Below, piece by piece: positions 10,133 through 22,128 of a stretch of 64,000 nucleotides of DNA. The notes below the pieces were generated by a model that saw only the letters and a list, made by a program, of their open reading frames with translations, had not been told where the DNA came from and did not search any database. The stretch lies in assembly GCA_028753945.1 (NCBI GenBank), contig JAPNXP010000015.1, forward strand, positions 1,798,001 to 1,862,000. Reading direction: 5' to 3'. The position numbers and the translations under genes are program-made. Origin of the DNA: Hexactinellida sp. DTS-2022. Its lineage: Eukaryota; Porifera; Hexactinellida. Numbering within the stretch: position 1 is the stretch's first letter; each line of letters begins with the position of its first letter.

Positions 10133-12950
10133 GGTTGCAGTGTATTAGAGAACTTAGTGTGTTCGCGAACACACCATTACTAGTGTTTGGTGTGTTTGCG
10201 CAAGCATCAAATTATTTCGTGTCTTCATGAACACACAAAATTTAAACGGTATGTTAGAGTGCCACATATAATGTGGGTAGTTTTTAATGAAAATATTACA
10301 CTGGTATACATATATTTTGATGAATTGTTATGTGCAATAATTTATTATTCTTTATATATTCTTGGCACATCCTACGCCATTTTTACCCTTCTCAAGGGTC
10401 TGTGAAAATCTTTACACAAAAAGTTGGTATTTTTCTATTTTCTCTTGAAATTTATATTTAAATTTTTTGTTGTAGAAAATGCACTTGCTATTGAACCTCC
10501 TATAATTATTTCTACATGCAACGAATATCTTTTACGCATTCACTGTTATTTTTCTTTAATTCTGTTATTCGTATTCATTGTTTCCTGCTTCATTAGATTT
10601 CTATTTTGTGGATTTTAGCCGTGTAATGCCTCGAAATTGCAGAAATTCTCCCGAATTTTTTTGCTATGTTTGTGGAAAGTATACCACTATTGATCAAAGG
10701 CAATGTAACACGAAATCCGTGAAGCGCTTTTATTTTGCGTACTTTGGCTACAATCTTGGTGATCAAGACAAGCTATGGGCTCCTCACAGTGCATTTAAAA
10801 CATGTGTAGAAATTTACGCTTGTGGTATGCAGGGAAGCGAAATAAGATGTCATTTGCAGTTCCAATGAAATGGAGAGAATCGACATGCTGTGCCACAGAT
10901 TGTTATTTCTGTCTTACTAATGTAGATGGTATCACGAAGAAAAACAAAGGGCAGTGTTGTATATCCTAATGTCCCGTCAGCAATGAGACCAGTTCCGCAT
11001 TCAGAAAATTTGCCTGTCCCAGTTCCATCGGTGGAAATGTTTGATACAATCAGCGATAGTGATGGAAGTGGGGATGAGTTTGAGTTCATCCCACGACAAA
11101 ATGAAAAGTTGCCTCAGCCTTTTGACCAAAATGATCTTGATGACCTAATCCGAGATCTTTATTTGTCGAAATCAACATCAGAGATTCTTGCTTCACGTCT
11201 GAAAGAGAGGAATCTGTTACTTCCAGGAACGAGGAATACAAAATATCGAAATAGAGAGCAAGAATTTCTTCAGTTTTTCAAAATACAGGATTCACTTGTA
11301 TTCTGTGTAGATGTTCTTGGTCTTGTAGAAAATATTGGAGTCAAGTATGATCCAGTTGAATGGCGCTTATTCATTGATACATCGAAAAGAAGCTTGAAGG
11401 GAGTGTTGCTCCACAATGGAAACAAGCTAGCGTGCATTCCAGTAGCACATTCTGTCCAACTGAAGGAGAGCTACGACAACATGAAACTCCTCTTAAATGC
11501 TCTAAATCACTCCTTACTTCAATGGTTGATTTGTGGAGATCTCAGTCATTTCTTTACTTCTCGGACAGCAAGGTGGATACACAAAGTATCCATGTTTTAT
11601 GTGTCTGTGGGATAGTCGCGCAGACGCAAGACATTACGTCCAGAAGATTTGGCCAACACGTGATGAATTGGCTCTTGGAGAACACAATGTTGTAAATGAG
11701 CCACTAGTTGAGCGAAAAAATGTGTTGTTGCCACCTCTTCACATAAAACTTGGACTAATGAAAACCTTTGTGAAAGCGTTAGCTAAAGATAGTGCAGGTT
11801 TTTTATACCTTGTCCAAAAATTCCCTGCAATTTCAGATGCGAAGATTAAAGGAGGTATCTTCGTTGGACCACAAATTGGAGAGTTGTTTAAAGATCATGT
11901 ATTTGTTGCTAATCTAAATAATTTAGAAAGTAAAGCGTGGCTCAGCTTTCAAAACGTGGTTGAAACTTTCTGGGTAACCACAAAGCAGACAATTATGTTG
12001 ATATAGTTGAGGAGCTTGTAGAGAATTATAGAAATATCGGCGCAAGAATGTCAATAAAAATTCACTTCCTTAATTCTCATTTGGACTATTTTCTCAACAA
12101 TCTTGGCGCATTAAGCGAAGAACAAGGGGAGCGATTTCATCAGGACATCAGCGAGATGGAGATCAGATATCAAGGGAAATTGAATTGTAATATGATGGCG
12201 GACTAATGCTGGTGTTTAAAACGTTCAATACCAGATTTTGTGCACAAAAGAAAATCAAAGAAACGACAATTTATAGAAACTTGAATTTGTAGCTGTTGCT
12301 AACAATCATATGTTTGAAATGGATGTGATTACAATTAGGTAGATTGAACTATATTGTTAATTAAGTTATATTAATAAATGATTTTCTTTAAAATATTCAA
12401 ACCTAAAAATATAAAAATTCATACCCGTTGTGAGAAAACGGCTTTTAGAATTGAAATCAGCTTCTCAAACTTTGTTAAATCCAGGTATTAGAACAAGATC
12501 ATCATCAAAATATTTTTGTCTTGTATATCAGTGAATTATTAGAGTATACTACTAAAGACTGTTTTTCTGCTCAGGCGTTATACACTAGTGCTCTATTGTC
12601 ATAATTAGGAAAAGTGCCACTGATCTGTACTGGGTTTAGTACATAAAAGGGTTCAATACCAAGTATTACAACTCATCATACTACAATCGGACTTGCACCT
12701 ATTGAAGCCTCTACTACCATAAACCATCTCCAGGCCTTGCATCTAACCAACATCCAACCATCAGTGTTCGTTGGAAAAGATTCTCTTTTCTACTATAAAT
12801 ATATAGTTCACTTAATATAATTCCATCAAAACGACCCACATTATATTTGGTGTGTTCGGGAACACATCAAATATTTTGATGCGAACGCAAACACACCAAA
12901 TAATAATGGTGTGTTCGCGAATACGCTAAGTTCCATAATACACTGCAACA
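10133..12950 (+). mobile_element. TTAA-flanked DNA transposon (~2.8 kb)
   Basis: The tips are GGTTGCAGTGTATTA on the left and its near complement (14 of 15) on the right, directly bordered by TTAA at 10129-10132 and 12951-12954. Inverted similarity continues inward for about 100 bp as GTGTGTTCGCGAACACACC palindromes and TTTGGTGTGTTTGCG. TTAA duplication is known for piggyBac, Kolobok and Sola3 groups. The encoded protein (10626-12284) does not obviously match a piggyBac transposase, so I leave the superfamily open. Several frame breaks suggest it is inactive. Confidence 0.75.
10626..12284 (+). pseudogene. Transposase-like protein of the TTAA element (interrupted)
   Basis: The start ATG at 10626 opens MPRNCRNSPEFFCYVCGKYT, a cysteine-containing N-terminus. 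Recognisable downstream pieces are EWRLFIDTSKRSLKGVLLHN (about 11360), a WLICGDLS segment (about 11525), GYTKYPCFMCLWDSRA (about 11574), LLPPLHIKLGLMK (about 11728), LESKAWLSFQNVV (about 11925), and LNSHLDYFLNNLG followed by SEEQGERFHQDI (about 12070-12150). This order matches a widespread multicopy invertebrate protein family of unknown name. The spaced D (FID), D (CGD) and E (EEQGERFHQD) could form an RNase H-like catalytic triad; that is inference. The reading frame changes several times (near 10850, 11520-11600 and 11990), and a TAA replaces a codon in the NMMAD-CW motif near 12207. The gene sits centrally between the inverted ends of its element. Confidence 0.65.
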
Positions 12951-13635
12951 TTAATACGGAGTATGCGACTTCAACATGCTTGAATCTCTTCGAGTCAGCG
13001 TCCAGCATTCTGTCTTGTTGCTTCTCCTGACAGCGCTTGATACCATATCTCATCTTGTTGCACTCTTCTCTTCTGGATTAAAAGTCACATGCGAGACACA
13101 CTACAATGCTTCCTATAATCCTTCTCGCTCATACCTTGTGGATGAAGCAAAAACAGAGTGGGCTGAGTGTGCACCAGGAGTTTCTTCTCCACAAACAACA
13201 CAGTCGCGACTGAAAATCGATCAATTAGGTTGAATAGGATCTGATGAAGTAAACGGAGAACCAATAAATGCGTAATAATTGAAAGCAAGTAATTCATCTA
13301 GAAGCTGGTTTTCGGAGACAAAGGAATTTAATAGAGGTGCTGGAGCTAACTACCCTCGGTCCAGTAATATTATTATGTAAATTTTATTGTTTCTAATATT
13401 ATCAAATACTAAAAAAACTAAATTACAGCTGTGCAGACAACATGTTCCTTTGAAGGCGCTATCTTTTGGTGGTGCCTCCTAAAGAAAATGCGTAGGAAAA
13501 TCTGTATTTAAAATTTTCTGTCATGTCATCATCAATATAAAGATGTTAAATCCTTTGAGAGAGGTGTTTCGTAAGGTAACGATCCTAGTTGCGTAGAAGG
13601 TTTCCTTATACACTTAGTACAATTCATTTCATAAT
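12951..13635. other. Non-coding DNA
   Basis: Open frames at 12976-13233 (+) and 12841-13297 (-) show no recognisable family. 13430-13500 is a decayed copy of the 130-bp palindromic element described at 44194, and 13500-13600 resembles its usual flank. Confidence 0.45.
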
Positions 13636-13715
13636 ACGAGCCATTCGGTCTCGGTCGCTTTGAGACGGATCAATGCTACGCACCTGAAGTTAACGGCCGC
13701 TATGCAGCCTTACTC
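13636..13715 (-). repeat. GC-rich double-hairpin repeat, copy 2
   Basis: Starts acgagccattcggtctcgg; carries the GGTCGC..GAGACG and GGCCGC..GCAGCC stems, each with one pair lost relative to other copies. Confidence 0.6.
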
Positions 13716-13981
13716 TTCACCCTTTCTGCTATGGAAAATGATCGAAAGGGACTTTATATACATCCCTTTATAAGATTTCTATAGTTTTACCTTATTTTTC
13801 ATATTCTAAATTTATAAATGCTAAATTCGAGTTCAGCATATTTGTTTACCTATTATAACATTTAGAAGTTAGTTTCTCTCTCATATATATTGATGCGGTT
13901 TCTATTCCGAAACCATTTTAATACAATCCGGACAAACACACAGACACACACACACACACAAACAACAATTGAGTCTTAATT

Positions 13982-14058
13982 ATACGAGCCCTTCGGTCTC
14001 GGTCGCTTTGCGACTGTTCGGCGCCTCAATTGACGACCGCTGCGCGGCCTTACTACAG
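13982..14058 (-). repeat. GC-rich double-hairpin repeat, copy 3
   Basis: Same module as at 5217. Stems GGTCGC..GCGACT and GACCGC..GCGGCC. It is directly followed by an inserted 156-bp element. Confidence 0.65.
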
Positions 14059-14066
14059 CTTGAAAC

Positions 14067-14222
14067 CATAGGCGTCGGAAATGGGCCCGCCGGCCCAATC
14101 GATTCTGGGGCCGCTACATTTAAGGCATCACTTATTAGCACAACTATGGGCCGGGTAGAGCCGGGTAGACCCTTCGGGCTGCCCTGCCCATGCCGGGTGG
14201 CCGGGTGGGTCCGACGCCTATG
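14067..14222. mobile_element. hAT-like short element with GCCGGGT words
   Basis: The ends CATAGGCGTCGGA and TCCGACGCCTATG are inverted and flanked by the perfect 8-bp duplication cttgaaac (14059-14066 and 14223-14230). The GC-rich interior uses 'gccgggt' words and contrasts strongly with the AT-rich surroundings. Confidence 0.88.
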
Positions 14223-14954
14223 CTTGAAACTACTCATTACACGTCTATGTGGTGTAATAAATATATTCCTCAATCCTCATAATTCCCCTTAATTAAAATG
14301 AATGTTACGAAATTAATTTGTTTGGGAAATTCAAATTCTCATATTAATAGCTCAATAAATTTCAATTGCACGATAAGGAAGGATAGCTCGAAACCAAATA
14401 ATACTAAAAGAAAAACATGCAATAGAAGAGACAAATGATTGATTGGTTAAATGAATTTATTTTCAATCAATCAAATTGCAGCCTCAGAAAATCTTTCTAT
14501 TAAGCGCAATCTATTTATACTAATTGATGAAGTCTGCTATTTCATACTAACAAACCCTCGAATATAATTGGCTAACATATTTTGTCACCTTAAAATGTGA
14601 ATATTTCTCTTAAAAAAACAATACATCGTTGTCGCAATACAAAATTACCCTGTATACAAATTTTCAGCTTTCTAGGACTCGTACTCTTTCCAGTTAATTC
14701 TGGACAAACAAATAATTTAGATTTAGGGATAAAATAATAGCTGAGTAGTCAACATTTTGACAGTACATGTTGATCTGAGATCTGAGTATATTTATTTAAG
14801 CTAATTAGTATAAATAATTATTTAATTTATTTATAATTTAACAAAACTTTCAATTTTATTAAGTTTAATTAGTATTTGAATAACTATTAATTTAAATTGG
14901 ATAACCGCAATAAACAAAGTGGAATATATCTAATATTATTAAAACTCGATTGTT
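14223..14954. other. Non-coding DNA
   Basis: No gene. 14500-14720 is a copy of the old interspersed repeat also seen near 970-1240 and 5760-5870. Confidence 0.45.
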
Positions 14955-15271
14955 ATGTGTTTGTGTGTTTGTGTGTTTGTGTGTTTGTGTGTTTGTGTGT
15001 TTGTGTGTTTGTGTGTTTGTGTGTTTGTGTGTTTGTGTGTTTGTGTGTTTGTGTGTTTGTGTGTTTGTGTGTTTCTGTATTTCTGTGTTTCTGTGTTTCT
15101 GTGTTTCTGTGTTTCTGTGTTTCTGTGTTTCTGTGTTTCTGTGTTTCTGTGTTTCTGTGTTTCTGTGTTTCTGTGTTTCTGTGTTTCTGTGTTTCTGTGT
15201 TTCTGTGTTTCTGTGTTTCTGTGTTTCTGTGTTTCTGTGATTCTGTGTTTCTGTGTTTCTGTGTTTCTGTT
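14955..15271. repeat. Octamer tandem array with a unit switch
   Basis: About fifteen copies of the octamer GTGTTTGT (to about 15073) are followed by about twenty-five copies of GTGTTTCT. One base (G to C) changes abruptly and stays changed, with one later variant near 15238. All long frames here on both strands are low-complexity artefacts. Confidence 0.95.
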
Positions 15272-15502
15272 ATAATAGGCAAACAAATGATATTATAATA
15301 GGTAAACAAGTATGCTGATTTCGAATTTCGTATTTATCAATTTTTCATATGAATTTTTTTAGTTTTGTTTACACAAATAGGTAAACAAACAAATGAAAAT
15401 TCAAAAACAACCAAGAAGTTTGCTTTCAACGGGTTTTATTGGTAAACAAGTATGCTGAACACGGATTTAAACTATGGAAATCTTATAAAGGGATGCATAT
15501 AA

Positions 15503-15978
15503 CAGGAGCGGATCCAGGGGAGGGGTTTAGGGGGTTGCAACCCCCCCCTTTTGTGTTGAGTGGTAACTCTATCGCATTACTTTGTGAGTTTCCATTCTAC
15601 CACAGATACTTGTGCTGCACCTCATGATAAGAAACATATACCATGCATTCGTACAGTCGAATCCAAGGCGACTGTTTCAAGCTTCAATGTTGTGAATAGA
15701 TTTGTGCTAGAAACTAATAAGTAGTATCTAAACTAGTATTTGGATAAGATAACTAACTTTCGCAATAACGCTGTGATAGTAGTAAAAGAATCAATTGAAC
15801 AACATAATAAAATTGGATAATAATAGTATGTTTGCTAGTCATAAAATGGCATCTAAAATCATCTCCAGATGTATAAGGGTCGATATTTTTCTGGGGAACA
15901 CGCCCCCAGACCCCCCTTGGAAATGCTCGCTTATGTATTAACAACCCCCCCTTTTAAAAAAATCTGGATCCGCCCCTG
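15503..15978. mobile_element. Short element with CAGGGGCGGATCCAG ends
   Basis: The left CAGGAGCGGATCCAGG and right CTGGATCCGCCCCTG are inverted. Poly-C and poly-G tracts ('aacccccccc', 'ccagaccccccc') lie just inside. The same end motif occurs alone at about 21030 inside the Helitron remnant. 'tataa' is present at both flanks, but the duplication is not clean. Confidence 0.65.
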
Positions 15979-16017
15979 TATAACGTCCCTTTCTACCATT
16001 TTCTATGGCACAAAGGA

Positions 16018-16097
16018 TGAGGAGTAAGGCCGCATAGCGGCTGTTAACTTGCGTAGTACCGAATCGTCGAAAAGCGACCGAGGCCGAAGGGCTCGTC
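16018..16097 (+). repeat. GC-rich double-hairpin repeat, copy 4
   Basis: Reads aaggccgcatagcggc, then gtcgaaaagcgaccgaggcc and ends in agggctcgt; opposite strand to copies 1-3. Confidence 0.62.
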
Positions 16098-17925
16098 TAT
16101 AGATTAAATACAAAGTGAATTAATTAGAATTAAAAAGGACTGTTTAACAAAATAATTCTCTCAGAAGGAAAGATGCTCACATAATCTGTCGTTATTATGG
16201 AAATAAAATCTAAATTTTCAATAAGAAATTTGAAGGCTACTCGATATCACAAGTTGAAACAATCGAATTAGATTTACACTTTCGATTGAACTAAACTGTT
16301 GGTAAACAAACGAAATTTGCAACTCAATTATGACACAAACGAAACCCAAATTGAAAATTCGTGCACTATGAAAAGGTGTATAATTAAATTCTCTATCGAA
16401 TGTATATAAATTCGGGCTCTATATATTGTTCTTGTTTCACATTAAATATGTGCAAAAATTTGTTCAAAAGATTTAATCAAACGTCGTGATCTGTAACCCA
16501 TTAGACACCTATCCTGAAACTTTCATCAAATTCTGTTCTGTGCTGAGGATACGGACTAATAATAATACTATACCAAGGAAGTCGTTTCACTACTGGGCCA
16601 CCATACTATAGTATAGTCGGCACAGCCGCACAGTAACACGTAATAAATAACCAAGGCACTCAATACAATACTGGGCCACTATACTTACGTTATCGCAGCC
16701 ACGTACCACAAGTGGAACGTGGTACCGACACTTATGCCACTTGATGGATATTCGATAAAAATTACTTAAAATCATAATATTATGTAATTTAAAACTGTAG
16801 CAAGATATTTAGTCATTTCAGAGTAGTTTAGATGCCGTTATTAAGCTACAAGAAACATATTGTATCTGGAAACACTTTTTGGTCGATTAGTGCATAATTG
16901 AATTTAAAATAATGTAAATCAGTTGTATTTTTGTAATCTGGGGACCTTAGGGTATCTTATGAGACAAGTGACAACTCAATGGAAGCTGAAATTTCATTGG
17001 TTAAAATTATGCCTGTTTAGAAACATTTAATTGTTATTTTATTTGATACACAATTGAATTATACCAATAAAACTGGAGTCATGAAGATTGCGAAAACACT
17101 GCAATCTGATTGGTCATGGTCTGTACAATCGCAAAGTGTGAATTTATGCTTATGGTAAATTGAAAAATATGTATTCAATTGACTTAAAATACCATATTCG
17201 GATTCTTCATACACCAAATCCCAGATTAAACGTATTAACTGTATTTCTAACAGCACTGTAACCTTTGGTAATTCTCATTGAAATGTATTTGAAATTGCAA
17301 AAATCATATATTTCGTGTTAACTCCACGAGAAATGTAGATAGCTCTTAAAAACTCCTTATTTAGGGTGGTTGGATACTCCTAGGCGAAAAATGTTCTGGT
17401 TCAGATCTGTGGAGAACTCTCAGAGGACAGCCAATTAAATTCCTGTGCAACGCATTTCCCTTAGGAGGCACTACGTTTGATGGTTGGATAACTAGTAGTG
17501 CCTACAAAAGAAATACAGTAAATAACTGCTTGAAATAACTAATGGAACACAAATATCTGAATGGTTGCTTTAATATACTCTCGACCAATTAAATTAATTC
17601 CTCTGTTAGGGATTCTACAATGCACACTACAATTGATAGAAAATCATTTTATACAAATTAAGACTACGCGATAATCCATACTCTGCCAACCCTCGAATTT
17701 AATTGCTTAATGGTTTTGTCACCTTCTGGGATGGAATTGTGAATTATCAAAAATCGTAACCCCAGGGGAAAATTAGACGGTAACTCCGCACCTACAAGCC
17801 AAGTTACAGTCCTCAATATATAAAGGTGTGCCCAGGCACCGTCTAAGGAGAAAAAATCAAAATTGAAGCTGTGCCGACACATGTTCCTTTAGAGGCACTA
17901 AGATAAATAATAAATAACAACCTCA
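16098..17925. other. Non-coding DNA, mosaic of interspersed repeats
   Basis: No gene. About 16190-16500 is a divergent copy of the U-type repeat (phrases 'acaagttgaaacaat', 'gaaaaggtgta'). 16590-16700 carries 'gggccaccatactatagtat', part of the CTATACTATAGTATAG palindrome family. 17400-17470 and 17855-17895 are decayed 130-bp palindromic elements. 17740-17855 is a U-type end. Confidence 0.5.
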
Positions 17926-18139
17926 CAGGGTGTTATCCAGGCGTGCTGGGCGCGCCTAAAGGAGCGTAATTTGGCAGGATTTTTATCTAGGCGTACAAAA
18001 ATCGATTCTAGGCGTACAATATCGAGAGTTGCTCCCACAGACTTAATACAAGATGACTAATCTAGGCGTACAAAATTAAAACTGAACGAGCTCTAACAAA
18101 ATCTAGGAGCGAGGTAATTTTTCCCTGGATGAAAGCCTG
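17926..18139. mobile_element. Short hAT-like element with AGGCGT words
   Basis: Starts CAGGGTGTTATCCAGGCG and ends TGGATGAAAGCCTG, flanked by the perfect 8-bp duplication caacctca (17918-17925 and 18140-18147). Same family as 4908-5092. Confidence 0.82.
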
Positions 18140-18199
18140 CAACCTCATCAATCGGGTCTGTTAAATCTTCAGGATTTTATGATATTAAACTTAAACTTA

Positions 18200-18815
18200 G
18201 TGACTTTGTAATCTTAATAAAATAAAAATACAATTACTAAATTCGCTCAACAAAAGTAATACAAACCAAAATTGGCCGAACAAAAGTTAGAGGCAATTGG
18301 CGTCACTCTTATAATGCACTACAAGGCCAAATGGATTTGTGCAGCAATAATCTGTGAACATACATTGAAGCTTCCAATAGCGAAATACCATGTTTTCATA
18401 AAACGATATGTTAAGTGTAATATAATTCTTAAACTTTTGAAATTACATTTTAATAGAAGTGTAATCTGTCGTTTTCATGGAATATAGAATCTTAGTTTCA
18501 ATTAGTAAATAGAAGCCTACTCGATCTCAAAAGTTGAATCAACATAATTATCACAAGTTGCAACAATAGAATTAGAATTAACACTTTCAATTGAACAGAA
18601 GTGCTAGTAAAAATGGAATTTGCAACTCAATTCTGGCACAAACTAAGCCCAATTTGAAAATTCGTGCACTGTGAAAAGGTGTAGAATTAATTTATCTATC
18701 AAATGAATTACATTGAATATTCGGGCACTATTTATTGTTCCTATTGTACATTAAACAGGTGCGAAAATGTGTCCAAAAAAAATTAATCAAATACCGTGAC
18801 CCCAGGTGCGCCTGT
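18200..18815 (-). repeat. Divergent U/V-type interspersed repeat
   Basis: Shares phrases with 16190-16500, 51538-52300 and 57700-58030, such as 'acaagttg' with 'aacaat', 'gcacaaactaagccc', 'ttcgtgcactgtgaaaaggt' and 'gaatattcgggcact'. Non-coding. Confidence 0.5.
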
Positions 18816-19231
18816 TATGATAGTTTTAGTTCTTAGTTAATTTAATAGAAGTGTTTAACTCATTAACTATTACTATATAACGAGCTAATTAATTTATAAA
18901 ATTTCTGATCATTAGGAGGCAATCAGAATATGTATATACATTCTGATGACAGATTTGAATTTCTCATGATGGAAAGTCCAAGTGCATAATTTCAAATCAT
19001 TACTATCATTTCCTACTGAAATACAGTCACATACTCGTATGTGTCACTAATGCCACAAGTGGCACATGGCAGAGTCATTATACCCCTCATGGACATTAGC
19101 TAAAATGACTTGAAATTCTCAATATCTTTCAATTTATGACTATAGTAAGATATTAACATGGCGAATAATTCAGAAGTATGGTATAGAGAGGGCGATCTCG
19201 CGAAATGTAACATTTGTAATGCAGTAGCAAT

Positions 19232-19710
19232 CAGGGTTGTATCAACTCATTTTGAGTTGGCAGAATCAACTCATTTTCTTGAATGAGTTGAATGAGTTGG
19301 TGACAGCAAAATGAATGAGTTGAATGAGTTGGTAACAGAAAAATGAATGAGTTGAATGAGTTGGTAGACAAAAAATGAGTTGATACAACCCTACTTCCGA
19401 CCATGGCCAGACAACTTTCACTTTGTCGTAACATTAATGCGTAGGGAGATCCAAATTTGGCCGGATCACTTTTGAGAGCCGACCGACGCAGCTGTAAATG
19501 TATTATTAAACTGAAGATTTAAGATATACGTTAGTTACAATTAGTTTAATAAAAATGAGTTGGCAGAATCAACTCATTTTCTTGAATGAGTTGAATGAGT
19601 TGGTAACAGCAAAATGAATGAGTTGAATGAGTTGGTGAAGGAAATTTGAATGAGTTGGTAGACAAAAAATGAGTTGTTTTGCCAACTCAAAATGAGTTGA
19701 TACAACCCTG
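19232..19710. mobile_element. hAT-like element, dimer of GAATGAGTTG-word units
   Basis: Begins CAGGGTTGTATCAACTC and ends GAGTTGATACAACCCTG, flanked by the perfect duplication gtagcaat (19224-19231 and 19711-19718). Inside, two similar ~150-bp direct units of 'gaatgagttg' words (19232-19392 and about 19553-19710) are separated by ~160 bp of unique sequence. The first unit has its own complete right end, CAACCCTA. Confidence 0.88.
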
Positions 19711-19818
19711 GTAGCAATACAACACGAAATCATTGCCGTTCTAAGCGACAAGTTAGTTTCAACGAGACTATCGAAACAGTTAGTAAGAAACGCCGAATAC
19801 AGCCAGATATTGCACATT

Positions 19819-20001
19819 ACAGTCAACTCTCTTTATATCGATGTCTAGGGTACTCTATACAGACTATACTCCTTCGGTATAACCGTGAATTAGTTATAAT
19901 CAGATGAAAATAGATTCATTTTGTACGCTGGGTGAAGCATCAAATTTCGCTGTAAACGGGCATATCGATAGATCCGACTTCGATATCACGGGAGCTGACT
20001 A
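19819..20001. mobile_element. Degraded Tc1/mariner-type short element
   Basis: 'tacagtcaactctctttata' at the left and 'cgatatcacgggagctgacta' (imperfect complement) at the right border a 180-bp non-coding piece with TA at both ends. Confidence 0.55.
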
Positions 20002-20092
20002 ATGGAATTAGCAATGATAGCTTTCTCAATATCACAAGTTCCGTTCCTGCATCTGAATTTAACGATAATTGAATCAACGAAAATACATTTAT

Positions 20093-22128
20093 TTATCCAC
20101 TATGTGGCGCGAAGTTATGGGAGAGCGAAAAGCTTTCCAGTAGCACTAAGAAATATTACAAGTTATCCCTCTGTTATGCACAGGGGAAGGAGGTTCTACC
20201 CCTCTTAGCCTCACCGCCTGAGATGCTACTGTATCTGCTGACTACTGCTGACAAACGAGGGAGAGAGTTCAGGGATCAAATTCGAGGGCTACAACTCAGC
20301 TCTGGCCTTTGCTTCGCTGGGAGTAAACCTCGATAAGGAACTTGCTAACGCGAGACGTGGCGTGTACACCTTCCGTATCTTGGGAGTTGTACACCATTAC
20401 ATCGTTCATTTGACACCAAGAGAAGGGAGAGGCTCCCTCATTTTCCAAGATATACATCCATGATGGGACAGCTGAGGGCGAGATAGAAAACCGCCAGCGG
20501 CATCTGGGAGAGGCATCTCTGCTAGAACTGAAAGCTCTACAGGCGTAATACACGAGGTCAATCCTTATGTGCAGTACTTCAGGCACGTGATAGAGCTAAT
20601 GAGAGCGCAAGGAGGAACTGACGTTAGGATGAATATCCGGGCTGATGGTGTCCCTGATCCCAGACGCTATAACGCCTCTGCTGCCCCCGAGGTACTGTTA
20701 TCATGCTCGGAGACGGGTATTCAGAAGGCGTAGCCAGCAGAGACATATGCTACATGCACGTACAGGGGGTTTACAGCATATAACTGAGGGCAATTGCGCG
20801 TATGATTGTTTTCCTTATGAACTTTTGTTCCCCTCAGGAGATAATGACTGGCATCTGAAAATCCCTCACAGCATAGGGAAAGGAGATGTGACTGCATTGG
20901 AGTATTACTCTTCCCGTCTGATAGTTAGAAGTGATTTGAGCGATCTACACATGTTTGGCAGACTCTTTCATCAGTAGTTGGTGGATATGTTTGCTAAAGT
21001 GGAGCATAGTACCATCAGCTGTTTGCAGGGGCGGATCCAAAAATTTCTGGTGGGAAGGATCTAGAGTGAGCGTAGCGAGCGATCAATAGGGAGCTCCAGG
21101 GGGTTATGCCCCCGGAATTTTTTGACTCAGATGGGCTCAAATATCGATATATAGAGTTCGATATAAACCTTCAATAGGTCTAGTTCGAATAATATCTGCT
21201 TTGTATTGAGTTTATTGATTAATTTTACCTATCTGATCCACTAGCTTTGTGGAATAAGCATAAAATCTTACTGTCTCAGGACTATCTATTTAAAGCGAGT
21301 ATTAGCTCCCAATCTCGAATTAAACGAGTACTTGACTAACAAGGCATTAAGAAATATTCAATATCGACTAGAACAACAGGGTAAATCACTATAAGGCTTT
21401 CCCTGGAATGACACTTCCGTATCTTGCTAAGAGTCCCTATGATCAACCTAGCATCATTCGATATGAACTAGATTATAATGCAACTGAACAATTAGCTGTT
21501 GCTGAGGAAAATATCCGGGGCTTAACCCTGATCAAACCGGCGTATATGAATGCACATAGGAGGAAATCAATGATCCAATGATTGTTAAGAGAGCATTTTT
21601 ATTGATGGACTCGGAGGCACTGGCAAAAGCTTTCTGTACAACACGATATCAGCTAAAGTCCGATCACAGGGTCAGATCGCACTAGCGATGGCTTCTTCTG
21701 GGATAGCAGTTCTCCTGCTGCAAGGCGGGAGGACTGTTCATTCTAGGCTAAAGATTCCTTTTCCTGTGAATGAGTTATCCGTGTGTAACATTTCTAAACA
21801 GAGTGCCTTAGCTAAACTAATACAATATTAGTATGGGATGAAGCCCCAATGATACATAGGCATGCTGCTGAGTGTATAGATCGGAGTTTGAGAGACCTTT
21901 GTTCGTGTGACCGACCTTTTGGTGGAAAGGTTATCGTATTTGGAGGTGACTTTCGTAAAATTCTACCAGTAATTAGGCACGGAACTAGATCAGAAGTTGT
22001 ATCTGCATGTTTAAATAGGTCACCACTTTGGCGTTGTGTTAAAGTGATGAAGTTAACTATCACCATGCGTCTCCAGCGATATCTTCCCAGGATTCTGTTG
22101 AAGTCAGCGAGTTATCAGACTTTTTACT
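20093..22128 (+). pseudogene. Helitron Rep/helicase, N-terminal half (interrupted)
   Basis: The first pieces read CGAKLWESEKL, YYKLSLCYAQGKEVLPLL (about 20104-20200) and REFRDQIRG (about 20262). They are followed by YNSALAFASLGVNLDKELAN, GVYTFRILG, NPYVQYFRHVIEL (about 20555) and the Helitron helicase-like domain to GRLFHQ (about 20975). Helicase motifs follow: GLGGTGKS Walker A (about 21613-21636), VWDEAPM Walker B (about 21830), VFGGDFRKILPV (about 21929) and LTITMRL (about 22052). The element is a rolling-circle DNA transposon. The frame changes repeatedly, and TAG follows FHQ at 20975. Foreign sequence lies at about 21025-21390, including a lone AGGGGCGGATCCA end. The readable sequence stops at SELSDFLL (22128), where a U-type repeat begins. 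Its continuation is found at 34205. Confidence 0.85.

Noticed and set aside
12976-13233. 85-codon plus-strand frame and overlapping minus-strand frames
   Set aside because: No family signature, no start context or neighbour support; treated as chance.
14897-15309. Long open frames on both strands rich in Cys/Val/Phe or His/Thr/Gln/Lys
   Set aside because: They are translations of the octamer tandem array; period 8 without stops opens all frames.
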